Shown here: one piece after another, positions 52,435 through 59,164 of the stretch | Position numbering within the stretch: position 1 is the first letter of the stretch | Layout of the letters: each line of letters starts with the position of its first letter | NCBI RefSeq assembly: GCF_013403245.1 | Contig: NZ_JACBNQ010000012.1 | Location: 42,194 to 106,193, forward strand | Source of the DNA: Sedimentibacter hydroxybenzoicus DSM 7310 | Lineage (GTDB): Bacteria; Bacillota; Clostridia; Tissierellales; Sedimentibacteraceae | DNA: 64,000 nt | Direction of reading: 5' to 3' | Notes under the pieces: model-generated | The model's input: only the letters and a program-made list of their open reading frames with translations | What the model was told of the DNA's origin: nothing | Database searches by the model: none | Program-made: the position numbers and the translations under genes

Positions 52435-53136
52435 TTAAAATTCTATGGAATTATTATGAATATCAACTAAGTATTTTTTGCAATTTCCTTTAAATCTATT
52501 GATTATCAGAGATTCGATGTCTTCCATAGCATTGTATAAAGATGAATCCTTCTCATATTCAAATCCGACAAGCTGGAAAAATATATCAGAGCTGTCAAGC
52601 GTAATTTTCCCCAATTCACTTTGTCTCCAAACCCATTTTAAAGTCTGAACAACATTGCCGCTTGTAAAAACTAATTCATTTTCCTGTACATCTTCATACT
52701 CTTCACAGCCAAAAGGTAAAAATATATCTCCCTTCCTACTGAAACGAACCTCTAAATCCTCATGTATATCCTTCAAATCGTGACCTCCCAGGGATATACC
52801 CTGCTCTATAGAAATTGCATTGCAAAGGTCAACAAGAGCATTAATAACAGGCAGCCGGCCTCCCTTGATAATTCTTTTAAACATCGCTTCCACTGATGGA
52901 GGATACTTATTTGGATTAATTCCCGTCTCAGTCATAACCTCTCTGTAATTCTTCACATTGTGCAGTTCTCTTAATTGCTCCTGACTTACTTCATTTCTCA
53001 TTTTGTTTTCCGCATTTCTTAATCTTCGTTCATCCTCATCAGAGGTTTCTGAATTAATAATATTATGTCCTACTATTATCCCGAACTTAATATTCGGCTT
53101 TAATTTAAATATTGATTTATCAATTGTATATTTCAT
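52435..53136 (-). CDS. Free-standing B3/B4 tRNA-binding domain protein
   Basis: 233 residues from ATG 53136, which follows GAGGAGTGA; longer readings have no ribosome site. The central part, TGINPNKYPPSVEAMFKRI and INALVDLCNAISIEQGISLG, is the B3/B4 fold of phenylalanyl-tRNA synthetase beta, the editing domain for mischarged tRNA. Such stand-alone proteins may deacylate misacylated tRNA or free aminoacyl esters; the real substrate is not known. Single gene, convergent with the symporter. Confidence 0.85.
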   Translation of the reverse strand: MKYTIDKSIFKLKPNIKFGIIVGHNIINSETSDEDERRLRNAENKMRNEVSQEQLRELHNVKNYREVMTETGINPNKYPPSVEAMFKRIIKGGRLPVINALVDLCNAISIEQGISLGGHDLKDIHEDLEVRFSRKGDIFLPFGCEEYEDVQENELVFTSGNVVQTLKWVWRQSELGKITLDSSDIFFQLVGFEYEKDSSLYNAMEDIESLIINRFKGNCKKYLVDIHNNSIEF

Positions 53137-53267
53137 TTTATCACTCCTCGTTTGTCTTTTAAAAAATATTATACCAATAATACCATAATCAAGCAATTAC
53201 CTATTTAAATTATTTAGTCGGAATATTTTTTTACAAATTGAAAATAATAATATTGGAGGTGTTTCAT

Positions 53268-53831
53268 ATGAATTTTACGAATAAAGAAAGAACTTTACTA
53301 GAGGATCAAAAAAATCATGAAAAAATCTGCGTCCTAAAATATTCCAATTATGCAGACTTAACAACAGACCCACAGCTTAAAAGCATTTTTAAACAAATCG
53401 GTCAAACCGAGCAGGAGCATTATAATACCATTGAACAGCTTTTAAACGGACAAATGCCTCAAATGCAGCAATCAGGTCAAGGTGGTTCACAACAAAGCAG
53501 CGGCGGTCAACAATCCGGTTCTCAGGCACAGGGTTCCGGTCAAGGCGGTTCACAGCAAAGCGGCAGTCAGAATCAAGCGCAATCTATGCAGTATCAATCA
53601 AGCTTTATACCGCAAAATCAATCTTCAGGATACAATACATCCGATAAGGATTTATGCACGGATTTGCTTATGACTGAAAAATACGTTTCAGGAGCGTACG
53701 ATACTGCTATCTTCGAATTCAGAGATCCGCAGGTTAGAAACATTTTGAATCATATTCAAAAAGAAGAGCAACAGCACGGCGAGACATTATATAAATATAT
53801 GGCAAGCAAAGGGATGTATCAGGCACGGTAA
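53268..53831 (+). CDS. CotF-like spore coat protein with Gln/Gly/Ser-rich insert
   Basis: 187 residues from ATG 53268 (TTGGAGGTG upstream). Two ferritin-like helical halves, residues 1-65 (LEDQKNHEKICVLKYSNYA, QTEQEHYNTIEQLL) and about 125-187 (DLCTDLLMTEKYVSGAYDTA, IQKEEQQHGETLYKYM), are separated by about 60 residues almost wholly made of Q, G and S with repeated GQGGSQQS units. The helical parts match CotF/spore coat family proteins; the insert looks like a repeat expansion. It is direct evidence that the organism sporulates. Confidence 0.88.
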   Translation: MNFTNKERTLLEDQKNHEKICVLKYSNYADLTTDPQLKSIFKQIGQTEQEHYNTIEQLLNGQMPQMQQSGQGGSQQSSGGQQSGSQAQGSGQGGSQQSGSQNQAQSMQYQSSFIPQNQSSGYNTSDKDLCTDLLMTEKYVSGAYDTAIFEFRDPQVRNILNHIQKEEQQHGETLYKYMASKGMYQAR

Positions 53832-53837
53832 ATGCAG

Positions 53838-53872
53838 AAGTGGTTTAGCCGGCGAGCTAAACCACTTTTTCT
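53838..53872 (+). terminator. Terminator after the coat protein gene
   Basis: AAGTGGTTTAGC and GCTAAACCACTTTTT arms around a short loop; probably shared with the convergent azlD. Confidence 0.8.
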
Positions 53873-53892
53873 GTTTTATTTTCAGCGACCTA

Positions 53893-54219
53893 CTATATGA
53901 AAATATGTTGTACCAGAACCATATACACCACGGTTCCCGCACCAATACTCAATAAAGTATTTTCCTTCCACAAATGCAAAGCAGCAATTATCAAAATGGA
54001 TATTCCCTCCGGCATACCATAAGGTGATGCGTTTAAATTTACTTCCTTTAAGCAATAAACCACCAATATTCCAATCGCAGCATAAGGCAATACCTTTCCT
54101 AAATAGCTTATATATGGACCTTCACTTTTACGGGAAAATAAAAAAAACGGTAAAAATCGTGTAGATGCAGTTGCTAAAGCCACTACCACCAATATAGTTA
54201 AAGCTTGAAATGTTGTCAT
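53893..54219 (-). CDS. azlD: AzlD-family branched-chain amino acid exporter, small subunit
   Basis: 108 residues, four hydrophobic helices. AzlD features: VVALATASTRFLPFFLF, LGKVLPYAAIGILVVYCLK and a C-terminal GAGTVVYMVL helix. With AzlC it exports branched-chain amino acids or analogues. Its ATG overlaps the azlC stop (ATGA). Confidence 0.92.
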   Translation of the reverse strand: MTTFQALTILVVVALATASTRFLPFFLFSRKSEGPYISYLGKVLPYAAIGILVVYCLKEVNLNASPYGMPEGISILIIAALHLWKENTLLSIGAGTVVYMVLVQHIFI

Positions 54220-54914
54220 TCAGCCTCATCCCCTTCTATTTTATTTTTCATAATTGTTAATAATATCAAGATTACAATCATTGAAGGAATTATAAAATTA
54301 TTCGGACCGAAAATAATTAAACAAGCAATTGAGCTTAGTACTCCGATGATAGCGGGAATATGCTTCTTTTGACTTTTCCATTGACTGATAAATATCACTA
54401 CAAATAATGCCGTCAAAGCAAAATCCAGACCCTTCGTATTGAACGTCATCATATTGCCAAGCAGGCTGCCCATTGCGGTTCCCAGCGCCCAATAGCAATA
54501 ATTAAGCAAAGATATAAAAAACATGAAATAGCCTTTATCCACACCTTCTTTTGGTTCTGCGGCACACAATACAGAAAAAGTTTCATCACTCATCCAATAT
54601 ATTATAAATGGTTTTAACTTGCCTGTATCTTTTATCTTATTCATTAAGGATAAACCGTAAAATATATGTCTTGCGTTTACCATCAAGGTTAGAAATAAAG
54701 CATATATCGGATTAAATACAGATGTAAGAAATGTAATCGCAACATATTGCGCTGATCCGGCATAAACTATTAAACTCATAAGCAATGCCCATATTACTCC
54801 ATAGCCTTTGCTGTTCATTATTATGCCGTAGGCGGCACCCAAAAATATGTATCCTGTCATAATTGGAATGGTGTGAGGAAATGCCTCTAACAATGCTTTT
54901 TTCTTTTCTGTCAA
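54216..54914 (-). CDS. azlC: AzlC-family branched-chain amino acid exporter, large subunit
   Basis: 232 residues starting TTG with AGGGGGAG upstream. Membrane protein with typical AzlC segments FPHTIPIMTGYIFLGAAYG, VYAGSAQYVAITFL, NARHIFYGLSL and YWMSDETFSVL. Transports branched-chain amino acids outwards together with AzlD. Confidence 0.93.
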   Translation of the reverse strand: MTEKKKALLEAFPHTIPIMTGYIFLGAAYGIIMNSKGYGVIWALLMSLIVYAGSAQYVAITFLTSVFNPIYALFLTLMVNARHIFYGLSLMNKIKDTGKLKPFIIYWMSDETFSVLCAAEPKEGVDKGYFMFFISLLNYCYWALGTAMGSLLGNMMTFNTKGLDFALTALFVVIFISQWKSQKKHIPAIIGVLSSIACLIIFGPNNFIIPSMIVILILLTIMKNKIEGDEAE

Positions 54915-54997
54915 CTTAACTCCCCCTAATTAGTTATATTGACTTATTTTATATGAACGGCAGCCTTATTTCAAGAAAAAAATAAGTATACTGTAAG

Positions 54998-55042
54998 TAC
55001 AATAAAAAATACCTAAATGAGCTTTAAGTATTTTTTATTGTA
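54998..55042 (-). terminator. Terminator after tatA
   Basis: TACAATAAAAAATAC and GTATTTTTTATTGTA are perfect 15-base inverted arms separated by 15 bases, immediately after the tatA stop. Confidence 0.7.
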
Positions 55043-55043
55043 T

Positions 55044-55235
55044 TTAAGATTTTTTTTCTTCGCCATTATCACTCATATCTATTTTTATTTCTTCCGTAAC
55101 CTTATTTGCTTGCTTTTTAAAATTTCCAAAGGCATCTCCCAAGGACTTGCCTATTTCAGGAAGTTTAGCAGGACCAAATATAATCAATGCAATGGCTAAA
55201 ATTAAAACAAGCTCCATAGGACCAAGTCTTCCCAT
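55044..55235 (-). CDS. tatA: Sec-independent translocase subunit TatA
   Basis: 63 residues from ATG 55235 (CGGAGGT upstream). A single N-terminal membrane helix in MGRLGPMELVLILAIALII is followed by the FGPAKLPEIGKSLGDAFGNF amphipathic helix signature and a charged tail. It forms the pore-forming part of the Tat system with TatC (36.5 kb). It lies next to, and on the same strand as, the Tat-type selenoprotein gene, though repeats and hairpins separate them. Confidence 0.95.
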   Translation of the reverse strand: MGRLGPMELVLILAIALIIFGPAKLPEIGKSLGDAFGNFKKQANKVTEEIKIDMSDNGEEKKS

Positions 55236-55299
55236 GTTCTTACCTCCGTTTAACATAAATTTAACTATGAAATATCATCAACATAACAAGCTGGACAGG

Positions 55300-55318
55300 C
55301 AGGGGATTTCTCCCCTGT
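55300..55318. repeat. Hairpin CAGGGGATTTCTCCCCTG, left copy
   Basis: The 19-mer CAGGGGATTTCTCCCCTGT occurs here and again at 55470..55488, on either side of MITE-like copy B. Each copy is a 6-7 bp stem with a short loop. A small GATGAC-AAA-GTCATC stem lies between this copy and the element. Confidence 0.65.
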
Positions 55319-55348
55319 CAGATTGATGACAAAGTCATCAAGATGATA

Positions 55349-55466
55349 GGCTGTTGAAAAAGTTCATCCTGCAAGGCGCCGGAAGACGGGCAACCGCAGC
55401 GTATTAGACATACGTGAGGATTGACCGGCGCAGCGGCAACGAAGCAGGGGGACTTTTTCAGCAGCC
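55349..55466. mobile_element. 118-bp MITE-like element, copy B (inverted relative to copy A)
   Basis: Left end GGCTGTTGAAAAAGT, right end ACTTTTTCAGCAGCC. Its reverse complement matches 41298..41415 over the full length with few differences. It is flanked by the duplicated CAGGGGATTTCTCCCCTGT hairpins, so insertion or recombination at a terminator hairpin is likely. Confidence 0.75.
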
Positions 55467-55469
55467 TGA

Positions 55470-55488
55470 CAGGGGATTTCTCCCCTGT
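55470..55488. repeat. Hairpin CAGGGGATTTCTCCCCTG, right copy
   Basis: Same 19-mer as 55300..55318. It lies 7 bases beyond the selenoprotein stop and probably is its native 3' hairpin. Confidence 0.6.
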
Positions 55489-55494
55489 TTATTA

Positions 55495-56148
55495 TTATGC
55501 TAATTCAGCATTTAAGAGTTCAACCATTTTTTTAGTAACGTCAGCTGCTACACCTGCACAACGTGTTTTTCTTTCGTCACTTCCCATTGCAAAGCCTGTT
55601 TTCTCCATAAATTTACCAACTGAATCCGCACATAGAATTGAATCGGCAACAGTCGTATCTAATGTCATATCAGGTTGATAAATCGGAAGTTCTGCTCCTC
55701 TATACCAATTTTCTAATTCAACTAATACTTTTTTTGACGTATCAGGGTCACAAACTGCTCCTATACATACTGCCGCAACACCTAACGAACCGCATAATGC
55801 CGCTTGTTGATATCCTGCGCCTGCATTTACAAACATTGCTGTTGGATATTGATTATATGGATATCCAACTTCTTCCGCTAATATTCTGAAGAACCCTTCA
55901 GCAACACCGCTGCCTCAGCCACCCTTTTCTTTATATCCAATAAAAGCTGCTGCCTCTGCCTTAGCAGGATCGATTTTCTTGTACGGAAACGGATGTTGTG
56001 GTTCTTGTGATGTATCAACAGCTGCTGGTGCCGGTTGAGAACATCCTGTTAGCAATCCGCCTAATGAACCTACTACTGCTACACTTGCCGCAGTATAACC
56101 CATTCCTTTGAGAAAATCCTTTCTTGAAATTTGTTTGTTTTCTGACAT
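55495..56148 (-). CDS. Selenoprotein: Tat-type lipoprotein of the C-GCAxxG-C-C family (UGA = Sec)
   Basis: Read through the in-frame TGA at 55917..55915, the gene encodes 217 residues with Sec at 78. N-terminal Tat-like signal SRKDFLKGMGYTAA (Arg-Lys in place of Arg-Arg) ends in the lipobox LLTGC, so Cys 36 should be lipidated. The context GG-Sec-GSGVAEGFFRILAEEVG replaces the family's first cysteine; then ALCGSLGVAAVCIGAVC (Cys 119, 128, 133), ILCADS (173) and TRCAGV (197). No haem motif is present, unlike related split-Soret cytochromes. Frame is continuous on both sides of the TGA, and the conserved Gly-rich segment lies exactly at it. Family name is from memory. Role: extracytoplasmic redox protein. 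TatA is encoded next door. Confidence 0.85.
55886..55917 (-). promoter_or_regulatory. Bacterial SECIS-like element after the Sec UGA
   Basis: On the coding strand the UGA is followed after 13 bases by CUGAAG-GGUU-CUUCAG, a perfect 6-bp stem with a GGUU loop (55886..55901). Bacterial SECIS hairpins lie directly 3' of the UGA inside the coding region and have a short loop starting with G residues, as in fdhF; this one fits in position and loop. Confidence 0.75.
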
Positions 56149-56413
56149 ATTTAATCTCCTTAATATAAATTTATGTAATTAAGAAAAACTTTTACATGTC
56201 TATATTATACTACTTGTCTTATTTTTGTTCAAGTATTATTTATGTCATTTGTCAATAACTGTTGCAAATATAATGTATACACTAATCTTAACTTTTTATT
56301 AACAATTTATAAATTATAGAAAACGCTCTTATAGTATAAAATATAACAAATTATACTTTAAGATAAAAATAACAAACTTACTCTATAATCAAAATTGTAG
56401 CGATGATGCTTCA
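56149..56413. other. Intergenic region upstream of the selenoprotein and DUF421 genes
   Basis: AT-rich; together with the next terminator it makes up a 391-base gap between divergent genes. The selenoprotein ribosome site AAGGAGA lies at about 56155-56161 on the minus strand. No ORF of credible coding quality is seen. A short plus-strand transcript ending at the terminator at 56414 is possible. Confidence 0.4.
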
Positions 56414-56444
56414 CAGAGTCAATTTGCTGACTCTGCTTTTTTAT
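56414..56444 (+). terminator. Orphan terminator upstream of the DUF421 gene
   Basis: CAGAGTCA and TGACTCTG stem with six-base loop, followed by CTTTTTT on the plus strand. No gene precedes it on that strand, so it may end a small RNA or attenuate transcription of the DUF421 gene 96 bases further on. Confidence 0.55.
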
Positions 56445-56539
56445 ATAGAATAATATTTAATTTTTGCTGAATAATATTCAGTAAGGGATTTACATGATAT
56501 TCGAGGATTTATAAATTCAACCGTAAGGAGGCAGTAAAT

Positions 56540-57268
56540 TTGAGTGAAGGTTTGGTTGTAGCTGTACGCGCTATAATAGCTTTTTTTTCATTGCTTATTT
56601 TTACAAGATTATTAGGAAAGCAGCAAATAAGTCAGCTTAATTTCTTTGATTATACTCTTGGCATTACCATCGGTTCAATCGCCGCAGAATTAACTGTAGA
56701 TTTGTCAAGCAGGGCATGGCCTCATTGGGTCGGCTTGTTAAGTTGGGCACTGTTAGGTTTTACTATGGAATTTATAACAATGAAATGGAGGTATGCAGCT
56801 AAATACATAGAAGGTGAACCCACAATAATAATAATGAACGGCAAAATTATGGAGAATGCACTAAGAAAAATGAAATACAATGTCAGTGATATCATGGAGC
56901 AATTAAGAAATAAAGATGTATTTGACTTAACGGAGGTTGACTTTGCAATCATTGAATCTAACGGGCAATTATCCGTTCTTAAAAAACCGGAATATGAAAA
57001 TGTAACCTGCAAGGATTTAAATATAAACAAGAAGAAATCCGGCATTAGTACGGAGTTGATTTACGACGGTATATTAATAGAGGAAAATTTAAAACAGCTT
57101 AATAAAGATAAAAAGTGGCTGATTACCCAGCTGAAATCGCAAGGTATTAAAGATGTGTCTGAAGTTTTTCTTGCTACCTTAAATCCCGGAGGTTCTTTAT
57201 ATGTAGATAAATATAAGGATCATATAAAAAAAATATTGGATATAGGTGATTACAAGGGACCATATTAA
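56540..57268 (+). CDS. DUF421 (YetF/YrbG-like) membrane protein
   Basis: 242 residues starting TTG with AAGGAGG upstream. Three N-terminal helices (about 5-80), with FTRLLGKQQISQLNFFDYTLG and IGSIAAELTVD typical of DUF421. The cytoplasmic part has EGEPTIIIMNGKIMENALRK and two YetF-like repeats, the second with VFLATLNPGGSLYVDKY. The function is not established; Bacillus relatives are linked to spores. A DUF4363 gene follows, a pairing seen in other spore formers. Confidence 0.88.
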   Translation: MSEGLVVAVRAIIAFFSLLIFTRLLGKQQISQLNFFDYTLGITIGSIAAELTVDLSSRAWPHWVGLLSWALLGFTMEFITMKWRYAAKYIEGEPTIIIMNGKIMENALRKMKYNVSDIMEQLRNKDVFDLTEVDFAIIESNGQLSVLKKPEYENVTCKDLNINKKKSGISTELIYDGILIEENLKQLNKDKKWLITQLKSQGIKDVSEVFLATLNPGGSLYVDKYKDHIKKILDIGDYKGPY

Positions 57269-57273
57269 GGAAG

Positions 57274-57327
57274 GGCGACACACCTCTTTCATAGGGCAAG
57301 TCTCTGTGGGATAGGAGGAATGTCCCC
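57274..57327. repeat. Short dispersed palindromic repeat, second copy
   Basis: GGCGACACACCTC at the left and GAGGAATGTCC at the right, the reverse of the element at 19613..19662. It lies between the DUF421 and DUF4363 genes and ends 16 bases before the latter's start. Confidence 0.6.
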
Positions 57328-57343
57328 GTCAGAAGGAGAATTT

Positions 57344-57709
57344 ATGAGAAAGTTTTTAGTCAGGGCTATACCCGTTGCATCTATTATACTTTTTATTTTA
57401 ATTATGGTAAGCGATAATTATTTAAAACATTCCTACAGCGAAAACGATAATGTCGTAAAATCCATAGAGCTGATTATGAATGATGTAAACATGGAAAACT
57501 GGGATGAAGCAAATAACAAGATTGCTGATTTAAATAATGCATGGATGAAAATAGTTAAAAGAGTTCAATTCAGTGCTGAAAGAAATGAAATCAATGATTT
57601 TGACAAAAGTGTCGCACGACTTAGAGGGGCTATACTGGCAAGGGATAAGGCCGGTGCTATGATGGAACTTTCAGAAGCTTACGAGCATTGGGAAAATTTA
57701 GGAAAATAA
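57344..57709 (+). CDS. DUF4363 family protein
   Basis: 121 residues from ATG 57344, which has GAAGGAG upstream; a frame start at 57320 lies in the repeat. One N-terminal membrane helix (ASIILFILIMVS), then an all-helical extracytoplasmic domain with ENWDEANNKIADLNNAWMKI and FDKSVARLRGAILARDKAGA. Function unknown; commonly next to DUF421. Confidence 0.85.
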   Translation: MRKFLVRAIPVASIILFILIMVSDNYLKHSYSENDNVVKSIELIMNDVNMENWDEANNKIADLNNAWMKIVKRVQFSAERNEINDFDKSVARLRGAILARDKAGAMMELSEAYEHWENLGK

Positions 57710-57745
57710 ACAAGCATCATCCTCAGCTTCTTTCACTTATAGTTT

Positions 57746-57786
57746 AAGCGACTGACATAAAATCAAAGATTTGGTGTCAGCCGCTT
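57746..57786. repeat. Small palindromic repeat, second copy, at the EamA stop
   Basis: AAGCGACTGACA pairs with TGTCAGCCGCTT, with inner AATC/GATT. It is related to 38586..38625. The last codons of the EamA gene lie inside it, so the repeat has supplied part of the protein's C-terminus. Confidence 0.6.
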
Positions 57787-58691
57787 GTTTTAATTGATTT
57801 TATCCTTAATTTTTTTAATAAGGTTCTATGATCCACTTCCATTATAAACAAGCTTAAAATCATCAGAAATGCTCCTATATATGATTTTAAAGTAAGAACC
57901 TCGCGAGCAAATATATACGCAACTATACCCGCAAACAACGTTTCAAGAGAAAATATAACTCCCACGTGAGATGCGCTCGTATATTGCTGAGCTACCGCCT
58001 GTATTATAAATGCAAGTCCCGTGCAGAATATAGATAAAAACAATACCGAAGCCCATATATTTGGTGTTGTGGGAAAATTCGGTTTTTCAAATATGAATGC
58101 AAGAAGTAAATTAAGTGTTCCTGTAACCCCCAGTTGAAGAATTCCAAGCTGGAAGGGATTAACCTCTTCCTTTTTAACGGCTCTCTCAGTAATCAAAAGG
58201 TCGATTGAATATACAAAGGCACACATGATAGACATCGAATCACCAAACAAATTTTCAGAATTAATTGCAAAGTTATCCTTTAAGGTTAATAATGCAATTC
58301 CAACAAAGCTCATTATTATTACAATGCTGAGCTTTTTATCAGGTGCTTTCTTATATATAACACTTGATAAAATAGGGGTAAAAACAACAGACAGACCGCA
58401 TAAGAATCCTGTATTTGACAATGTTGTATATTGAACACCCAAGTTAGCGCCTATGTATACAAACACCAGAAGAAAACCTAAAATAATACTGTATTTTAAA
58501 GTTTCCTTAGAAATATTTCTCAGTTTACGATAAGATAAAGCAACTGCAACTGCAAATGCAATCAGAAATCTGTTTGCATTTAATGTAAATGAGCCCATAT
58601 CTTCCAAACTTATGTCTACCAACAGGTATGAAACTCCCCAGCCTAAGGTAACTAACAGCAGCATCATATCAGCCTTTATTTGCTTAGTCAT
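57777..58691 (-). CDS. EamA/DMT-family transporter
   Basis: 304 residues, ten helices in two EamA repeats. MLLLVTLGWGVSYLLVDISL starts repeat 1 and MSIMCAFVYSIDLLITERAV repeat 2; AQQYTSASHVGVIFSLETLF is the typical DMT signature near helix 9. Likely a metabolite or amino acid exporter; substrate unknown. The C-terminus ends in the repeat described at 57746..57786. AAAGGGGG precedes the ATG. Confidence 0.9.
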   Translation of the reverse strand: MTKQIKADMMLLLVTLGWGVSYLLVDISLEDMGSFTLNANRFLIAFAVAVALSYRKLRNISKETLKYSIILGFLLVFVYIGANLGVQYTTLSNTGFLCGLSVVFTPILSSVIYKKAPDKKLSIVIIMSFVGIALLTLKDNFAINSENLFGDSMSIMCAFVYSIDLLITERAVKKEEVNPFQLGILQLGVTGTLNLLLAFIFEKPNFPTTPNIWASVLFLSIFCTGLAFIIQAVAQQYTSASHVGVIFSLETLFAGIVAYIFAREVLTLKSYIGAFLMILSLFIMEVDHRTLLKKLRIKSIKTSG

Positions 58692-58793
58692 AATTAAACC
58701 CCCTTTAACCTATAGAAATTATACATCATTAAAAATTAAAATGCTATAATTTTTAATTTAACATATAATTTATATATAATCGGGGGTAATTTT

Positions 58794-59147
58794 GTGAATC
58801 GTAAAAATATAGTAATTTATAATATTATAATTTTATTTAATTTGTATTTTTTTATAGCGGTATGTTTTTCAATAGTTTATATAGCCTTAACATTACTTAA
58901 GCTTGGTTATATAGTAGATCATTATGCTTCAGCCGCACATCAAAACCAGCTTATAGATTTAATCAGCCGCTCTCTGTACTTCAGCTATATAACATTGTTT
59001 GCCGTAGGATACGGAGACATGACTCCTTTAGGACTTTCCAAAGCAGTATCAATGGTACAGGCATTTGTGGGATTTATTCTGCCATATGCTATATTGTTAA
59101 AATATTTGATTTATAAGCCAAGCTTTTTAAGAAGCCATAAAAAATAA
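58794..59147 (+). CDS. Two-helix potassium channel (ion channel pore domain)
   Basis: 117 residues starting GTG with GGGGG upstream. Two membrane helices (about 8-38 and 80-105) flank a pore loop with the selectivity filter FAVGYGDMTP and pore helix SRSLYFSYITL. It resembles the minimal Kir/KcsA-type pore. No RCK or cyclic-nucleotide regulatory domain is attached. It should form a K+-selective tetramer. Confidence 0.88.
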   Translation: MNRKNIVIYNIIILFNLYFFIAVCFSIVYIALTLLKLGYIVDHYASAAHQNQLIDLISRSLYFSYITLFAVGYGDMTPLGLSKAVSMVQAFVGFILPYAILLKYLIYKPSFLRSHKK

Positions 59148-59164
59148 ATAAGTCCCTGATATTA

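Noticed and set aside
55495..55836. Independent 113-residue gene starting at Met 105 of the selenoprotein
   Set aside because: No ribosome site before that ATG, and coding similarity clearly continues upstream through the TGA into the Tat lipoprotein part.
55638..55889. 83-residue plus-strand ORF opposite the selenoprotein
   Set aside because: Antisense to the conserved minus-strand coding region; no plausible ribosome site.
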